Assembly (NCBI GenBank): GCA_964392085.1 | Contig: CAYMOV010000005.1 | Coordinates: 10,404-74,403 of the forward strand | Direction of reading: 5' to 3' | Source: CAYMOV01 sp964392085 | Lineage (GTDB): Bacteria > Oederibacteriota > Muellerivitia > Muellerivitales > Muellerivitaceae | Length of the DNA: 64,000 nucleotides | In this document: piece after piece, positions 56,459 through 64,000 of the stretch | How positions within the stretch are numbered: the stretch's first letter is position 1 | Layout: every line of letters begins with the position of its first letter | Translations under genes and position numbers: made by a program | The notes under the pieces: model-generated | Databases searched by the model: none | What the model saw: the letters and a program-made list of their open reading frames with translations, nothing else | Told to the model about the DNA's origin: nothing

Positions 56459-56509
56459 TGATCATTCTTGGGGTTGTCCGTGCTTTTCCTGTCATTCCGT
56501 TTTTCTGAA
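56459..56509 (+). CDS. Possible 16-aa leader-like peptide
   Basis: MIILGVVRAFPVIPFF and stop. It has an ideal AGGAGG (56446-56451 region, about ten bases to the ATG) but is very short and hydrophobic. It converges on the end of the N-ATPase operon. It may be a small membrane peptide or chance. Confidence 0.3.
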
Positions 56510-56532
56510 CTGGATTGTTGATCCTTTTCGCC

Positions 56533-57417
56533 CTATGCCTTGACCGCCTCAAACCCGGATATAACGTCGAAAAGTTCCTCGTCGATGGTCATCTGGCGTT
56601 GCCGTCGGAACTTTCCGTTGAGGTCGACCAACAGGTCCCCAATGTTTTTTTCGGCCCGTTGCATCGCGGCCAACCGGCTCGCGTTCTCGCTCGCGAGGGA
56701 CTCGGCGCAGGCCCGGAACAGGGAAACGAAAAGGTACTCCCGCAGGAACGCCCGCAAAGCCCCAGAGACGTCCCCCACGACATCGGGCGGCGACTTCGTC
56801 GGCCAGGGAAGTCCCTCCAGGTCCCGCCTCCAGGTTTCATCCAAGGGAAGCAGCCGCTGGTGGACGGGCTCGTAAACCGCCCCGGTGGAGGGACGGTTGT
56901 AGAAAAGGTGGAGTTCAGGGGCCGGAACCCGGTCGCTCCCCGTTCCCTGTTCCACGAGGATCCGGCCGACCAGCGGCGCGATGGTCCCGACGGAGTTCGG
57001 CACATGATGGAGACCCACCGGCCGCAGGCCTTCGTCCGTCAGGCGGGCGTGAACCCTTTCCCCGATAGCCCACAACTCGGGTGGGCCCTTCAAGGCCGCC
57101 AACGTCCCGGCCGCGAACCGGGATACCCGCTCGTTGAAGGATCCCACCAGACCCTGGTCCGAACCAAACACGATGGCGCGCACCGGCGCCCCAGTCTTCC
57201 TCGGCTTCCAAGCGGGAAATTTGCGGCCCCTACCTTGTTGCCGGAGGAGGAGGCCCAGCCCCAGTTCCACCCCGCGGGTGTAGTCCTTGGTCGCCCGTAC
57301 CGATTTCTCGTATTGCCCAATGCTGGAGGCGGCCATCGCCTTCATCGCCCGGACGACCGATCCAAGGTCACCGGCCGAACGGATCTTCCGCTTCAAGACC
57401 GCCGTGGAATCGCTCAT
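56533..57417 (-). CDS. atpG: N-ATPase gamma subunit
   Basis: 294 aa. It starts MSDSTAVLKRKIRSAGDLGS, then VVRAMKAMAASSIGQYEKSV, the conserved N-terminal coiled coil of gamma. RAIVFGSDQGLVGSFNERVS matches the family dinucleotide-like strand, and the C-terminal helix ENASRLAAMQRAEKNIGDLL then VDLNGKFRRQRQMTIDEELF completes the shaft. The gene overlaps atpA by four bases and is the last gene of the operon. The gamma shaft turns inside the alpha/beta head to couple ion flow with ATP. Confidence 0.95.
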   Translation of the reverse strand: MSDSTAVLKRKIRSAGDLGSVVRAMKAMAASSIGQYEKSVRATKDYTRGVELGLGLLLRQQGRGRKFPAWKPRKTGAPVRAIVFGSDQGLVGSFNERVSRFAAGTLAALKGPPELWAIGERVHARLTDEGLRPVGLHHVPNSVGTIAPLVGRILVEQGTGSDRVPAPELHLFYNRPSTGAVYEPVHQRLLPLDETWRRDLEGLPWPTKSPPDVVGDVSGALRAFLREYLFVSLFRACAESLASENASRLAAMQRAEKNIGDLLVDLNGKFRRQRQMTIDEELFDVISGFEAVKA

Positions 57418-59246
57418 GGTGGGGCCTTGGGGCCGGCAACCGCGTCCGCCTGGACCGCGGGTCCTGTTTTTGACCCCGGTTCGGCCGTTGGTTTCGGGTC
57501 AACCTTCGTTTCAGGCTTCGGTCCCGGCTCGGTGGAGGGCGGGGGTTCCTTCGGTGCGTCGGGTTTGGGGTCGGCTTTCTCCCCCGGCTTGGTTACAGGT
57601 TTCGCCCCTTCTTTCGTTTCCGGCTTCGGTCCCGTCTCGGCGCCGGGCGGGGGTTCCTTGGGGGCGTCGGGCTTGGGGTCGGCCTTCTCCCCCGGCTTGG
57701 TATCCGGTTTGGAACTGAAGCCCGCCAGCGCTCCCCGGGCGGTTTGGAGGATTTTCTCACGGTCCTCCCCGCCCAATTCCGGGGCGGTCAACAGCCTTCC
57801 GCGAAGTCCCTCCTCCATCTTCTCCGCCGCTTCACGCAAGGCCTTCTCCGCGTCCTTCATCTTGTCCATCGGCACCGCGTCGAAGAGGTCCGCGGAAAGG
57901 GCCAACAGGACCGCGATCTGCGCGGCCACCGTGACCGGGGAGGCCTCGGGTTGTTTGAGGCAGGCTCGGATCCGCCGCCCGTGTTCCAGCGTCTTTCGCG
58001 TGGCCTCATCCAGGCGGGCCCCGAACCGGGAGAAGGCCTCCAATTCCTCGAATTGCGCGAAGGCGAGCTTGAGGTTCCCCGCCACCGCTCGGTAGGCCGC
58101 GTGTTGGGCCTTGCCGCCGACGCGCGAAACAGACTTCGCGACGTCGACCGCCGGCAGCACGCCCGACTCGAAAAGGGTCGGTGAAAGGTAGATCTGCCCG
58201 TCGGTGATGGAGATCAGGTTCGTCGGGATATAGGCGGAGATGTCTTGGGCCTCAGTCTCGATGATGGGCAAGGCGGTGAGGGAGCCCCCACCCAGTTCAC
58301 CCCGGAGGTGGGTGGCCCGTTCGAGAAGGCGCGAGTGGATGTAGAAGATGTCCCCCGGAAAAGCCTCCCGGCCCGGCGGTCGGCGCAGCAGCAGGGACAA
58401 CTCACGGTAGGCCCGCGCGTGGTGGGTCAGGTCGTCGTAAACGATCAATACATCGCGCCCCGCCTCCATGAAGGCCTCCGCGACGCTGGTCGCGGCGTAA
58501 GGGGCGATGTAGGCGAGGCCCGGCGGGTCATTGCCCGCGGCCACGATGACGACGGTATAGCGCAGGGCGTCCTTTTCCCGAAGGGTCGCGATGGCCTTCG
58601 CGACGGCGGACGCGCGCTGGCCGATGGCGCAATACACGCAGAGGACCCCCTGTTCCCCTTGGTTGATGATGGCGTCGATGGCCAGGGTGGTCTTGCCTGT
58701 CTGGCGGTCGCCGAGGATCAGTTCGCGTTGGCCCCGCCCCACGGGAATGAGCGCGTCGATGACCTTCCAACCCGTTTGGAGGGGAACCTGGACGGGCGCG
58801 CGGTCCATGATGGGCGGGGCGGGACGCTCAATCGGAAGGCGCCGCCCAGCGGCCGGCGCCTCCCCGCCATCGAGGGGGCGGCCGAGCGGGTCGATCACGC
58901 GCCCCAGCAACCCCTTTCCGACCGCCACGTCCATGACCCGGCCGGTCCGGCGGACCTCATCCCCCGCTTCAAGGACGGCGTCCTCCCCGAGCAGGACGAC
59001 CCCGACCTCATCGGAGTCCACATTGAACGCGATGCCCCTCACCCCGCCGGGAAATTCCATCAGTTCCTCGAATCCCACGCCGGGCAGGCCCGAAACCACG
59101 GCGATCCCCGTGGTCACCCGCGTGACTGTGCCCACTTCTTCCGGCTTCAATGCTTGGCTGAAATCCTCCCGGGCCTGGCGCAGGCCCTCGAAGGTCCCAT
59201 CAATCGCGTCCTGGAGTCCCTTAGGTTCCTGGTTCACGGCTTCCAC
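57414..59246 (-). CDS. atpA: N-ATPase alpha subunit with long Pro/Lys-rich tail
   Basis: 610 aa; a normal alpha is about 500-510. Walker A region LILGDRQTGKTTLAIDAI, VGRVIDPLGRPLDGG-type loop, and LPIIETEAQDISAYIPTNLI then SITDGQIYLSPTLFESGVLP are typical. From about residue 510 there is an added tail of about 100 residues of Pro, Lys, Glu and Asp in tandem units (TKPGEKADPKPDAPKEPPP occurs twice). The b and beta subunits also end in Pro/Lys-rich tails. Overlaps atpF by 13 bases and atpG by four. Confidence 0.95.
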   Translation of the reverse strand: MEAVNQEPKGLQDAIDGTFEGLRQAREDFSQALKPEEVGTVTRVTTGIAVVSGLPGVGFEELMEFPGGVRGIAFNVDSDEVGVVLLGEDAVLEAGDEVRRTGRVMDVAVGKGLLGRVIDPLGRPLDGGEAPAAGRRLPIERPAPPIMDRAPVQVPLQTGWKVIDALIPVGRGQRELILGDRQTGKTTLAIDAIINQGEQGVLCVYCAIGQRASAVAKAIATLREKDALRYTVVIVAAGNDPPGLAYIAPYAATSVAEAFMEAGRDVLIVYDDLTHHARAYRELSLLLRRPPGREAFPGDIFYIHSRLLERATHLRGELGGGSLTALPIIETEAQDISAYIPTNLISITDGQIYLSPTLFESGVLPAVDVAKSVSRVGGKAQHAAYRAVAGNLKLAFAQFEELEAFSRFGARLDEATRKTLEHGRRIRACLKQPEASPVTVAAQIAVLLALSADLFDAVPMDKMKDAEKALREAAEKMEEGLRGRLLTAPELGGEDREKILQTARGALAGFSSKPDTKPGEKADPKPDAPKEPPPGAETGPKPETKEGAKPVTKPGEKADPKPDAPKEPPPSTEPGPKPETKVDPKPTAEPGSKTGPAVQADAVAGPKAPP

Positions 59247-60109
59247 GCTTCAAGCTTCAAGGCTACCGGAGGGGGCTCCGCTTTCACCGCGGGCTTGGGC
59301 TCTGGTATTGGATCAGGCTTTGGCTTGGGTGGAGGAGTGGGCGAAGGAGTCGCTTTTTCCTTCAATAAGTCTTCGACGCCCTTTTCCAGGGACCCAAGGT
59401 AGTCCGCGACGTTCCACGACACCTTCTGCCCCTTGGCGGTGAGCTCCACTCCGGCCACCAGGTCCGGTGCGGTCTCAAACCGCACCTTGATCTCGGCGGA
59501 AAACGTCTCGTTCAGGGCCTTTTGGATAGCCGCACGTTGCGCCTCGGTCAGGTCGAAAGAACTCCGCAGGATCGCGGGGTCGGAGCCCGACTGGAGAGCC
59601 GCCCTTAGGGTCCCTTGGGCCCGGTCGTCCATTTGCCGCAAGCGGCGGATGAACACCTCGCCGACGCGTTCCTCCAAACCCGTCCCGGCGAGGTCCGCCA
59701 GGACCTTCCGGGCGATGGCGACCACTTCCAGGCTTGTCCGTCGCCTGATTTCCTGGAGAAGGCTCTTCTCCTCCTCCCGAAGGGCCGCTTTCCGTTGGTC
59801 GCCCAAAGCGTCGGCGTCCTTACCCGCCTGGTCCAATAGCCTTTTTCGCTCGGTTTGGGCCCCTTCCGTCGCCTTGGCCAGGATTGCGGCGCGGTCCCGG
59901 TCGAAATCGGCGTTCTTGCGGTTGAACTCGTCGGTCCCCTTTTGGGCCTCCGCCTTTTTTGAGTCCGCGTCCGCGAGTTCGGCCGCGACCCGCTTTTCCC
60001 GGTCGTCGATCGCGCGGAGGATGGGTTGATAGAGGAAACGCTTCATCAACCATACCAAAATGGCGAAGTTGAGCGCCTGGGCGACGACGGTGAACCAATC
60101 GATGAGCAT
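59234..60109 (-). CDS. atpF: N-ATPase b subunit with delta-like C-terminal region
   Basis: 291 aa, longer than a plain b subunit (about 160). Membrane helix LIDWFTVVAQALNFAILVWL and the start KRFLYQPILRAIDDREKRVA are typical of b. The following long helix (AELADADSKKAEAQKGTDEF and so on) is the stator stalk. The C-terminal half (SDPAILRSSFDLTEAQRAAI, QKALNETFSAEIKVRFETAP) resembles the delta subunit. No separate delta gene exists in the operon, so this is a b-delta fusion. A Pro/Lys/Glu-rich tail (PSPTPPPKPKPDPIPEPKPA) ends it. Confidence 0.93.
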   Translation of the reverse strand: MLIDWFTVVAQALNFAILVWLMKRFLYQPILRAIDDREKRVAAELADADSKKAEAQKGTDEFNRKNADFDRDRAAILAKATEGAQTERKRLLDQAGKDADALGDQRKAALREEEKSLLQEIRRRTSLEVVAIARKVLADLAGTGLEERVGEVFIRRLRQMDDRAQGTLRAALQSGSDPAILRSSFDLTEAQRAAIQKALNETFSAEIKVRFETAPDLVAGVELTAKGQKVSWNVADYLGSLEKGVEDLLKEKATPSPTPPPKPKPDPIPEPKPAVKAEPPPVALKLEAWKP

Positions 60110-60112
60110 GGG

Positions 60113-60394
60113 TCACTTACCCGCGGTTTGGGTGATGACGTGGTTCCAGAACGGGTTGGCGAAAATAAGGATCATGGAGACCACAAAGCAGTAGATGGCC
60201 GTGGACTCGATCATCGCCAGCCCCACGAAGAGGGTCCGGGTGAGGGTGGCGGAAGCGTCCGGCTGTTGGGCCAACGAGGCCATCGCCGCCGCGACCGCCT
60301 TCCCCTCGGCCAATGCGGGCCCCATCGTGCCGAACCCGGTTGTGATCCCCGCGATGATGATGGAGGTCATCGCGATGAGCGTCATGCTGTCCAT
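60113..60394 (-). CDS. atpE: N-ATPase c subunit with sodium-binding motif
   Basis: 93 aa, two membrane helices forming the c-ring hairpin. Helix 2 carries Glu63-Ser64-Thr65-x-x-Tyr68 (AMIESTAIYCF), the Na+ ligand set known from Ilyobacter tartaricus. In helix 1, Glu30 (GPALAEGKAV) lies 14 residues before the Gln-Pro loop, the same distance as Gln32 in I. tartaricus, so a second carboxylate may replace that Gln. These features place the enzyme among Na+-translocating c-rings. The gene lies between atpB and atpF with 23 and three spacer bases. Confidence 0.95.
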   Translation of the reverse strand: MDSMTLIAMTSIIIAGITTGFGTMGPALAEGKAVAAAMASLAQQPDASATLTRTLFVGLAMIESTAIYCFVVSMILIFANPFWNHVITQTAGK

Positions 60395-60417
60395 AAAGCC
60401 TCCTTGTTTCCCCTGGT

Positions 60418-61122
60418 TTAAGACTTAGCTTGAACCGCCCCCGGAACGGGCGCGGCCTGACGGACCTTGGTGGCCGCCGCGATGTACACCGCGGCCAGGA
60501 TGCTGAAAATATAGGCCTGCACCATCCCGGTGAGCAGCCCGAGCGCCGTCATCAGGATCGGGAAGATAAACGGCGTGATCGTGAGCAATATCGCGATGAT
60601 CATGGCCCCGCTCATCATGTTGCCGAACAACCGGACCGCCAAAGCCAGCGTCCGGGACAGCTCCCCGATCACGTTGAACGGCAGCATGAAAAAGGTCGGC
60701 TTCAAATAGGATTTGAGGTAACCGCCCACGCCCTTTTCCAGGATCCCGTAGAACGGCACCGCCACGAAGACACAGAGCGCGAGCGCCGCGGTGGTCGAGA
60801 GGGAGGCGGTCGGCGGCTCGAAACCGGGCAGGACGGTCGCGAGGGCCGACCCGGCGACGAACAGGAAAAGGGTGCCCAGGAACCCGAGGTATTTCTTGGG
60901 TTCGGCCAGGCCCACCCCTTTGATTTGGCCTTCGATTCCCGTGATCACGATTTCCAGGAAATTCTGCCAGCGGGACCGCCGGATCCCCCCGGCGAGCTTC
61001 CGGGTGATGAGCCAGGAGCCGACGGCAAAAACGAGCGTTAAGCCCCAAGTCGCCAGGATCGTGGCGTTGAGCTTGACGAACCCGTGGCTCCAAAGGACCA
61101 CCGCGTCGGGGCTAAGGTGCAT
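60418..61122 (-). CDS. atpB: N-ATPase a subunit
   Basis: 234 aa integral membrane protein. The ATG at 61122 was chosen because it overlaps the atpR end and gives MHLSPDAVVLWSHGFVKLNA, a typical a-subunit start. The essential Arg lies in LSRTLALAVRLFGNMMSGAM. Membrane segments include LNATILATWGLTLVFAVGSW, TLFLFVAGSALATVLPGFEP, LALCVFVAVPFYGILEKGVG and VQAYIFSILAAVYIAAATKV. The subunit forms the ion half-channels against the c-ring. Confidence 0.95.
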   Translation of the reverse strand: MHLSPDAVVLWSHGFVKLNATILATWGLTLVFAVGSWLITRKLAGGIRRSRWQNFLEIVITGIEGQIKGVGLAEPKKYLGFLGTLFLFVAGSALATVLPGFEPPTASLSTTAALALCVFVAVPFYGILEKGVGGYLKSYLKPTFFMLPFNVIGELSRTLALAVRLFGNMMSGAMIIAILLTITPFIFPILMTALGLLTGMVQAYIFSILAAVYIAAATKVRQAAPVPGAVQAKS

Positions 61123-61423
61123 GGTTCGCCCCCGCCGGCCCCGCCACGGGCTTTGCCTGGACCCAAGCAAGCCGGGTCAGGACCAGCCGCGCCGCGATAA
61201 AACCGGCGAGACAAGCCGCGCACCGGTCCCATTGCCCCCCCGAGACTAGGTAAAACCCCGCCACGGCGAAGGCCATCCGAAGGAGAACACTGCCGGAGAA
61301 CCAAACCGCCGGATAGGGGGACCCAAGGCCCCGGCGGACCGTCCACCAAAGGAACCCAAAATAAACCACGCCGATCGCCATCCCGGCGCCCAAAGCCGTC
61401 AACAAGGTCAAAGTTCGGCTCAT
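61112..61423 (-). CDS. atpR: N-ATPase-specific membrane protein AtpR
   Basis: 103 aa, three membrane helices (LLTALGAGMAIGVVYFGFLW, AVWFSGSVLLRMAFAVAGFY and AACLAGFIAARLVLTRLAWV). AtpR occurs only in N-ATPase operons. Its conserved Arg, here in GSVLLRMAFAV, has been proposed to interact with the c subunit during ring assembly. The ATG at 61423 overlaps atpQ by four bases (ATGA) and its end overlaps atpB by 11. Assignment rests on position, size and the Arg motif. Confidence 0.85.
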   Translation of the reverse strand: MSRTLTLLTALGAGMAIGVVYFGFLWWTVRRGLGSPYPAVWFSGSVLLRMAFAVAGFYLVSGGQWDRCAACLAGFIAARLVLTRLAWVQAKPVAGPAGANHAP

Positions 61424-61740
61424 TTCGCCTCCCCCGGTTCGTCCCGCATTTCTCGGTCCTCTTGGGATACCCAATGCCAAGCGTTCAAGCAGCCGATCGC
61501 GAGACCCGCCATCATCAAGGCCAAGGTCCAGGCGTGGCGTCCCGGATGGTGCTTGTCCAACCAAAGCCCCAGCGCGGCGCCGAGCAGGGTCGGAACCACG
61601 ACCGACCAGCCGACCAACCCCATCATCCCCAAGCCGAACCAGACGCCCTTCCCGCCGTCGCGCCGCGCCCTCAGCTTGCGGTCCGCCTTCGCGCCGACTT
61701 CCCGGCTGAGGGGATCCCCCCGGTTTCCGTCATTTCCCAT
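61420..61740 (-). CDS. atpQ: N-ATPase AtpQ (AtpI/AtpZ-like) protein
   Basis: 106 aa. A charged N-terminal part (RKLRARRDGGKGVWFGLGMM) leads into two membrane helices (GLVGWSVVVPTLLGAALGLW and TLALMMAGLAIGCLNAWHWV), the AtpI/AtpZ-like hairpin that acts as a c-ring assembly or ion-uptake helper. The position between atpC and atpR is diagnostic for atpQ. It overlaps atpC by 11 bases and atpR by four. Confidence 0.87.
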   Translation of the reverse strand: MGNDGNRGDPLSREVGAKADRKLRARRDGGKGVWFGLGMMGLVGWSVVVPTLLGAALGLWLDKHHPGRHAWTLALMMAGLAIGCLNAWHWVSQEDREMRDEPGEAK

Positions 61741-62122
61741 GGTGTAATTCCGCCAATCGCCGGATCAAACCGCTCTCCATTTTGTCCATCACCGAGCGGA
61801 TATCCGTTTCCCGCTCGTCGAGTTTCACGAACTCCCGTTCCACCGTTTCGCGGAGGCGGCCGAGGTCATCCCCGGCGACGGCGTTGCGCACGGAAACCAA
61901 GACTTCACCCCCGGTCTTGACCAACACGCCTTCATCGACCGCCACAAAGACCTCGCCCCCCGTTTCAGTGTTGTAGGTCAAGATCCCCGGCGCGAGCGCC
62001 GCGACACAGTCGAGCCGGTGCGGCAGGATTCCAAAGGACCCCTCGCGGGTTTCCGCGATGATTTGGGATACGCCTTCCGCCTCCGAGAAAATCCCGAAGG
62101 GCAGAAGGACCTTAAGACGCAG
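61730..62122 (-). CDS. atpC: N-ATPase epsilon subunit, unusual start
   Basis: About 130 aa. The body is a clear epsilon: LKVLLPFGIFSEAEGVSQII, AETREGSFGILPHRLDCVAA, YNTETGGEVFVAVDEGVLVK, then a C-terminal helix. No ATG, GTG or TTG suits the family start. The family's usual start (M-R-L-K) would fall at CTG 62122, inside the end of atpD. A second CTG slightly upstream has GGAAGGAGG at six-base spacing. Translation may therefore start at CTG, coupled to atpD. A frame error cannot be excluded, though the frame itself is intact. Confidence 0.85.
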   Translation of the reverse strand: MRLKVLLPFGIFSEAEGVSQIIAETREGSFGILPHRLDCVAALAPGILTYNTETGGEVFVAVDEGVLVKTGGEVLVSVRNAVAGDDLGRLRETVEREFVKLDERETDIRSVMDKMESGLIRRLAELHHGK

Positions 62123-63581
62123 GAGAGGTGACGGGGGCAGGTTCGGCCTCCTTCCGGGGTGGGGGTTTCGCGCCGGCAGGACTGGGCTCCGGGGGGGGCT
62201 TTTGCTTCGCCTCACCGATCGCCCCGATCATGTAGAGCGCGCCCTCCGGCACATCCTTGAATTCATCCCTCAGGATCCGCTCACAACCGTCGAGCGAATC
62301 CTGGAGGCTCACGAGTTTACCCTGGGTGCCGCTGAACTTCTCGGTGGCGAAAAAGGGTTGGGTGAGGAACCGCTCCAACCGTCGGGCGCGGGCGACCACC
62401 AACCGGTCGGCCGGCGACAACTGGTCCAGGCCCAACATGGCGATGACATCCTTGAGGTCCTCATATTGGGCGAGGGTCTTCCGGATCTCCTGGGCCAGGA
62501 GGTAATGCCGCTCGCCGACGATCCCCGGGGTGGCCATCTTGGAGCTCGATTGCAGCAGGTCCACCGCCGGGTAGAGCCCCTCGCTCGCCCGCTTCCGCGA
62601 AAGCACGATGGACGCCGAGAGGTGCGAGAAGGTGTGGACCGCCGCCGGGTCGGTCAGGTCGTCCGCCGGCACGTACACCGCCTGGATGGACGTGATGGCC
62701 CCCGCGTCGGTGTTGGCGATCCTCTCCTCCAACTGCGACAGTTCCGTGCCGAGGGTCGGCTGGTAGCCAAGGCGCGACGGCATCTGACCCATCAACCCGG
62801 ACACTTCCATCCCGGCCTGGATGAAGCGGTAGATGTTGTCGATCAACAGCAGGACATCCCGGTGCTCATCATCCCGGAAATACTCCGCCATCGTGAGGGC
62901 CGCCTGTCCCACCCGGAACCGGCTTCCCGGCGGCTCATTCATCTGGCCGAAGACCATCACCATGTTCGGCAGGACGCCCGCCGCCTTCATGTCGCGGTAG
63001 AGTTCCTCCCCTTCCCGGCACCGTTCACCGATCCCGCAGAACAGACTGACGCCCTCCTGGTGCCCGATCATGTTGTGGATCATTTCCGTCAGGAGGACCG
63101 TCTTGCCCACCCCCGCCCCGCCGAACAACCCCGCCTTGCCGCCCCGCTCAAGGGGTACCAAGACATCGATCACCTTGATGCCCGTCTCGAAAACCTCGGA
63201 TTTCGTGGACCGCCGCGCCAAGGCCGGTGGGTCGCGGTGAACCGACCGCCATTGGACCTCCTGGGGCGCCGGCAGGCGGTCGATGGGGTCGCCGAAAACG
63301 TCGAACATCCTGGAGAGGATCCCCTTGCCGACCGGCACCCGGAGCGGCCCCCCCGTGTCCACCACCGGGGTTCCCCGGGAGAGGCCCTGGGTGGGTGTCA
63401 GCGCGATCCCACGGACCACCCGGGCGTTGAGGTGGGCCAACACCTCCAGGGCGACCTTGCCCTCCCGCGCGCGTAAAAGCGACCGGATCGGGGGTAAATG
63501 GTCCTCGAACCGGACATCCACCACGCTTCCGCGCACCGCGACCACGATCCCGGGGTTGGGGGGCTTTTCATTTACAGTCAT
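62112..63581 (-). CDS. atpD: N-ATPase beta subunit
   Basis: 489 aa. Walker A FGGAGVGKTVLLTEMIHN, LFCGIGERCREGEELYRDM (the usual GERTREG has Cys in place of Thr), LLIDNIYRFIQAGMEVSG and FSHLSASIVLSRKRASEGLY are typical beta-subunit motifs. The C-terminal end is a Pro/Lys/Ala-rich tail (EAKQKPPPEPSPAGAKPPPR) of about 30 residues. First gene of the operon; it is followed by eight genes with short overlaps, order atpD-C-Q-R-B-E-F-A-G. Confidence 0.96.
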   Translation of the reverse strand: MTVNEKPPNPGIVVAVRGSVVDVRFEDHLPPIRSLLRAREGKVALEVLAHLNARVVRGIALTPTQGLSRGTPVVDTGGPLRVPVGKGILSRMFDVFGDPIDRLPAPQEVQWRSVHRDPPALARRSTKSEVFETGIKVIDVLVPLERGGKAGLFGGAGVGKTVLLTEMIHNMIGHQEGVSLFCGIGERCREGEELYRDMKAAGVLPNMVMVFGQMNEPPGSRFRVGQAALTMAEYFRDDEHRDVLLLIDNIYRFIQAGMEVSGLMGQMPSRLGYQPTLGTELSQLEERIANTDAGAITSIQAVYVPADDLTDPAAVHTFSHLSASIVLSRKRASEGLYPAVDLLQSSSKMATPGIVGERHYLLAQEIRKTLAQYEDLKDVIAMLGLDQLSPADRLVVARARRLERFLTQPFFATEKFSGTQGKLVSLQDSLDGCERILRDEFKDVPEGALYMIGAIGEAKQKPPPEPSPAGAKPPPRKEAEPAPVTSPAS

Positions 63582-63629
63582 CGGGATTCTCCGCTTGGTG
63601 TTTGACGCCGATCCGGGGACGCCGGGCCT

Positions 63630-63992
63630 TTACGCCTGCAACAGCCATTGGCGCGCCTCCGCGGCGTCGACGTCCGCGAAGTAACGCACCTCCGCCAACG
63701 TGAACGGCTGGCAGAAGGCCGTCAATAACTTCTCCCATGGGGTGTCCCCCACCACCGCGAGGCGTTCGACGTCGGAGAAGTGCCGGACGTCGAACTTGAT
63801 CTCGTCCCAAAGCGAGCCGTCCTTCCATCCGAGGAAGCCGGTGATGTCGATGAGGACGCGCAACTTGCCGTTGAGCGCGGTTTGGCGGTCGAACTCGGGG
63901 ACCAGCCGGTCGTAATCCGTCTTGGCCAGCTTTCCCTCGCAGCGCATCAGGAACAGCTTGCCGCCGCTTTCCTCTTTAAATTCGATGGGCAT
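63630..63992 (-). CDS. SpoIIAA-like (STAS) protein
   Basis: 120 aa. MPIEFKEESGGKLFLMRCEG, KLAKTDYDRLVPEFDRQTAL, LRVLIDITGFLGWKDGSLWD, EIKFDVRHFSDVERLAVVGD, then TPWEKLLTAFCQPFTLAEVR and YFADVDAAEARQWL. This is the STAS/SpoIIAA-like domain often seen as a small cytoplasmic protein in salt or stress clusters. It ends 48 bp before atpD on the same strand and may share a transcript with the N-ATPase operon. The start ATG at 63992 is eight bases from the window edge, so its promoter is not visible. Confidence 0.82.
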   Translation of the reverse strand: MPIEFKEESGGKLFLMRCEGKLAKTDYDRLVPEFDRQTALNGKLRVLIDITGFLGWKDGSLWDEIKFDVRHFSDVERLAVVGDTPWEKLLTAFCQPFTLAEVRYFADVDAAEARQWLLQA

Positions 63993-64000
63993 GACGACTC

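Overview
The window is high-GC DNA (clearly above 60 % by eye) from a Gram-negative, double-membrane bacterium. The evidence is a TamB/BamA outer-membrane pair, other outer-membrane beta-barrels, many lipobox lipoproteins and several sigma-54 promoters. Seven secreted proteins or lipoproteins carry long Thr/Pro/Ser stalks; two of these also carry C-terminal Ig-like modules. This style is common in poorly cultured candidate phyla (FCPU426-like or similar). That placement is an impression only, because no rRNA, tRNA or ribosomal gene is present in the window.

Layout. 1-6.6 kb: the start of an ABC-F ATPase gene (minus), then a tamB-bamA operon and a flavin reductase. 6.6-12.6 kb: small unknowns, a siroheme nitrite/sulfite reductase with a HEPN-like tail, and a secreted zinc metallopeptidase broken by two frameshifts. 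12.8-20.5 kb: a W/Y-rich secreted protein, a PQQ-like propeller protein with a minisatellite Thr/Pro stalk, a glycosyltransferase-like protein and an RhlE-type RNA helicase. 20.7-29.4 kb: a rhodanese, an NmrA-like reductase, an AI-2E transporter with a nitrobindin-like protein, a GH2 glycosidase, a type II toxin-antitoxin pair with a palindromic operator, and an aldo/keto reductase. 30-39.6 kb: a four-repeat surface lipoprotein, a MarR-PhzF operon with paired operators, an aminotransferase, a DUF4403 lipoprotein with a second AI-2E transporter, and a LysM lipoprotein. 39.7-45.2 kb: five tandem DUF3494 (ice-binding-like) lipoproteins. 45.3-52.2 kb: SOD, a rubredoxin-like protein, Dps, two beta-barrels, a rhodanese, a GlsB/YeaQ-like protein, an alcohol dehydrogenase, a CRP/FNR regulator and a two-gene membrane operon. 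52.3-56.5 kb: a pirin, then an AT-richer pair of a Na+/H+ antiporter and a ClC chloride transporter. 56.5-63.6 kb: a complete nine-gene N-type Na+-translocating ATPase operon in the order atpD-C-Q-R-B-E-F-A-G. A SpoIIAA-like gene follows at the right edge.

Main observation: between about 40.7 and 51.6 kb there are six sigma-54 promoters with correct GG-N10-GC geometry, each 33-66 bp before a start codon. They serve three DUF3494 lipoproteins, a rhodanese, the GlsB-like protein and the membrane operon. Short dyads built around TCAATTTGA lie roughly 60-105 bp upstream of most of them. This looks like an undescribed enhancer-dependent envelope/stress regulon whose activator is not in the window. 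The antiporter, ClC protein and Na+ ATPase form a second theme, salt and ion homeostasis. Dispersed inverted repeats occupy many intergenic gaps. No CRISPR array, prophage or complete insertion sequence was seen.
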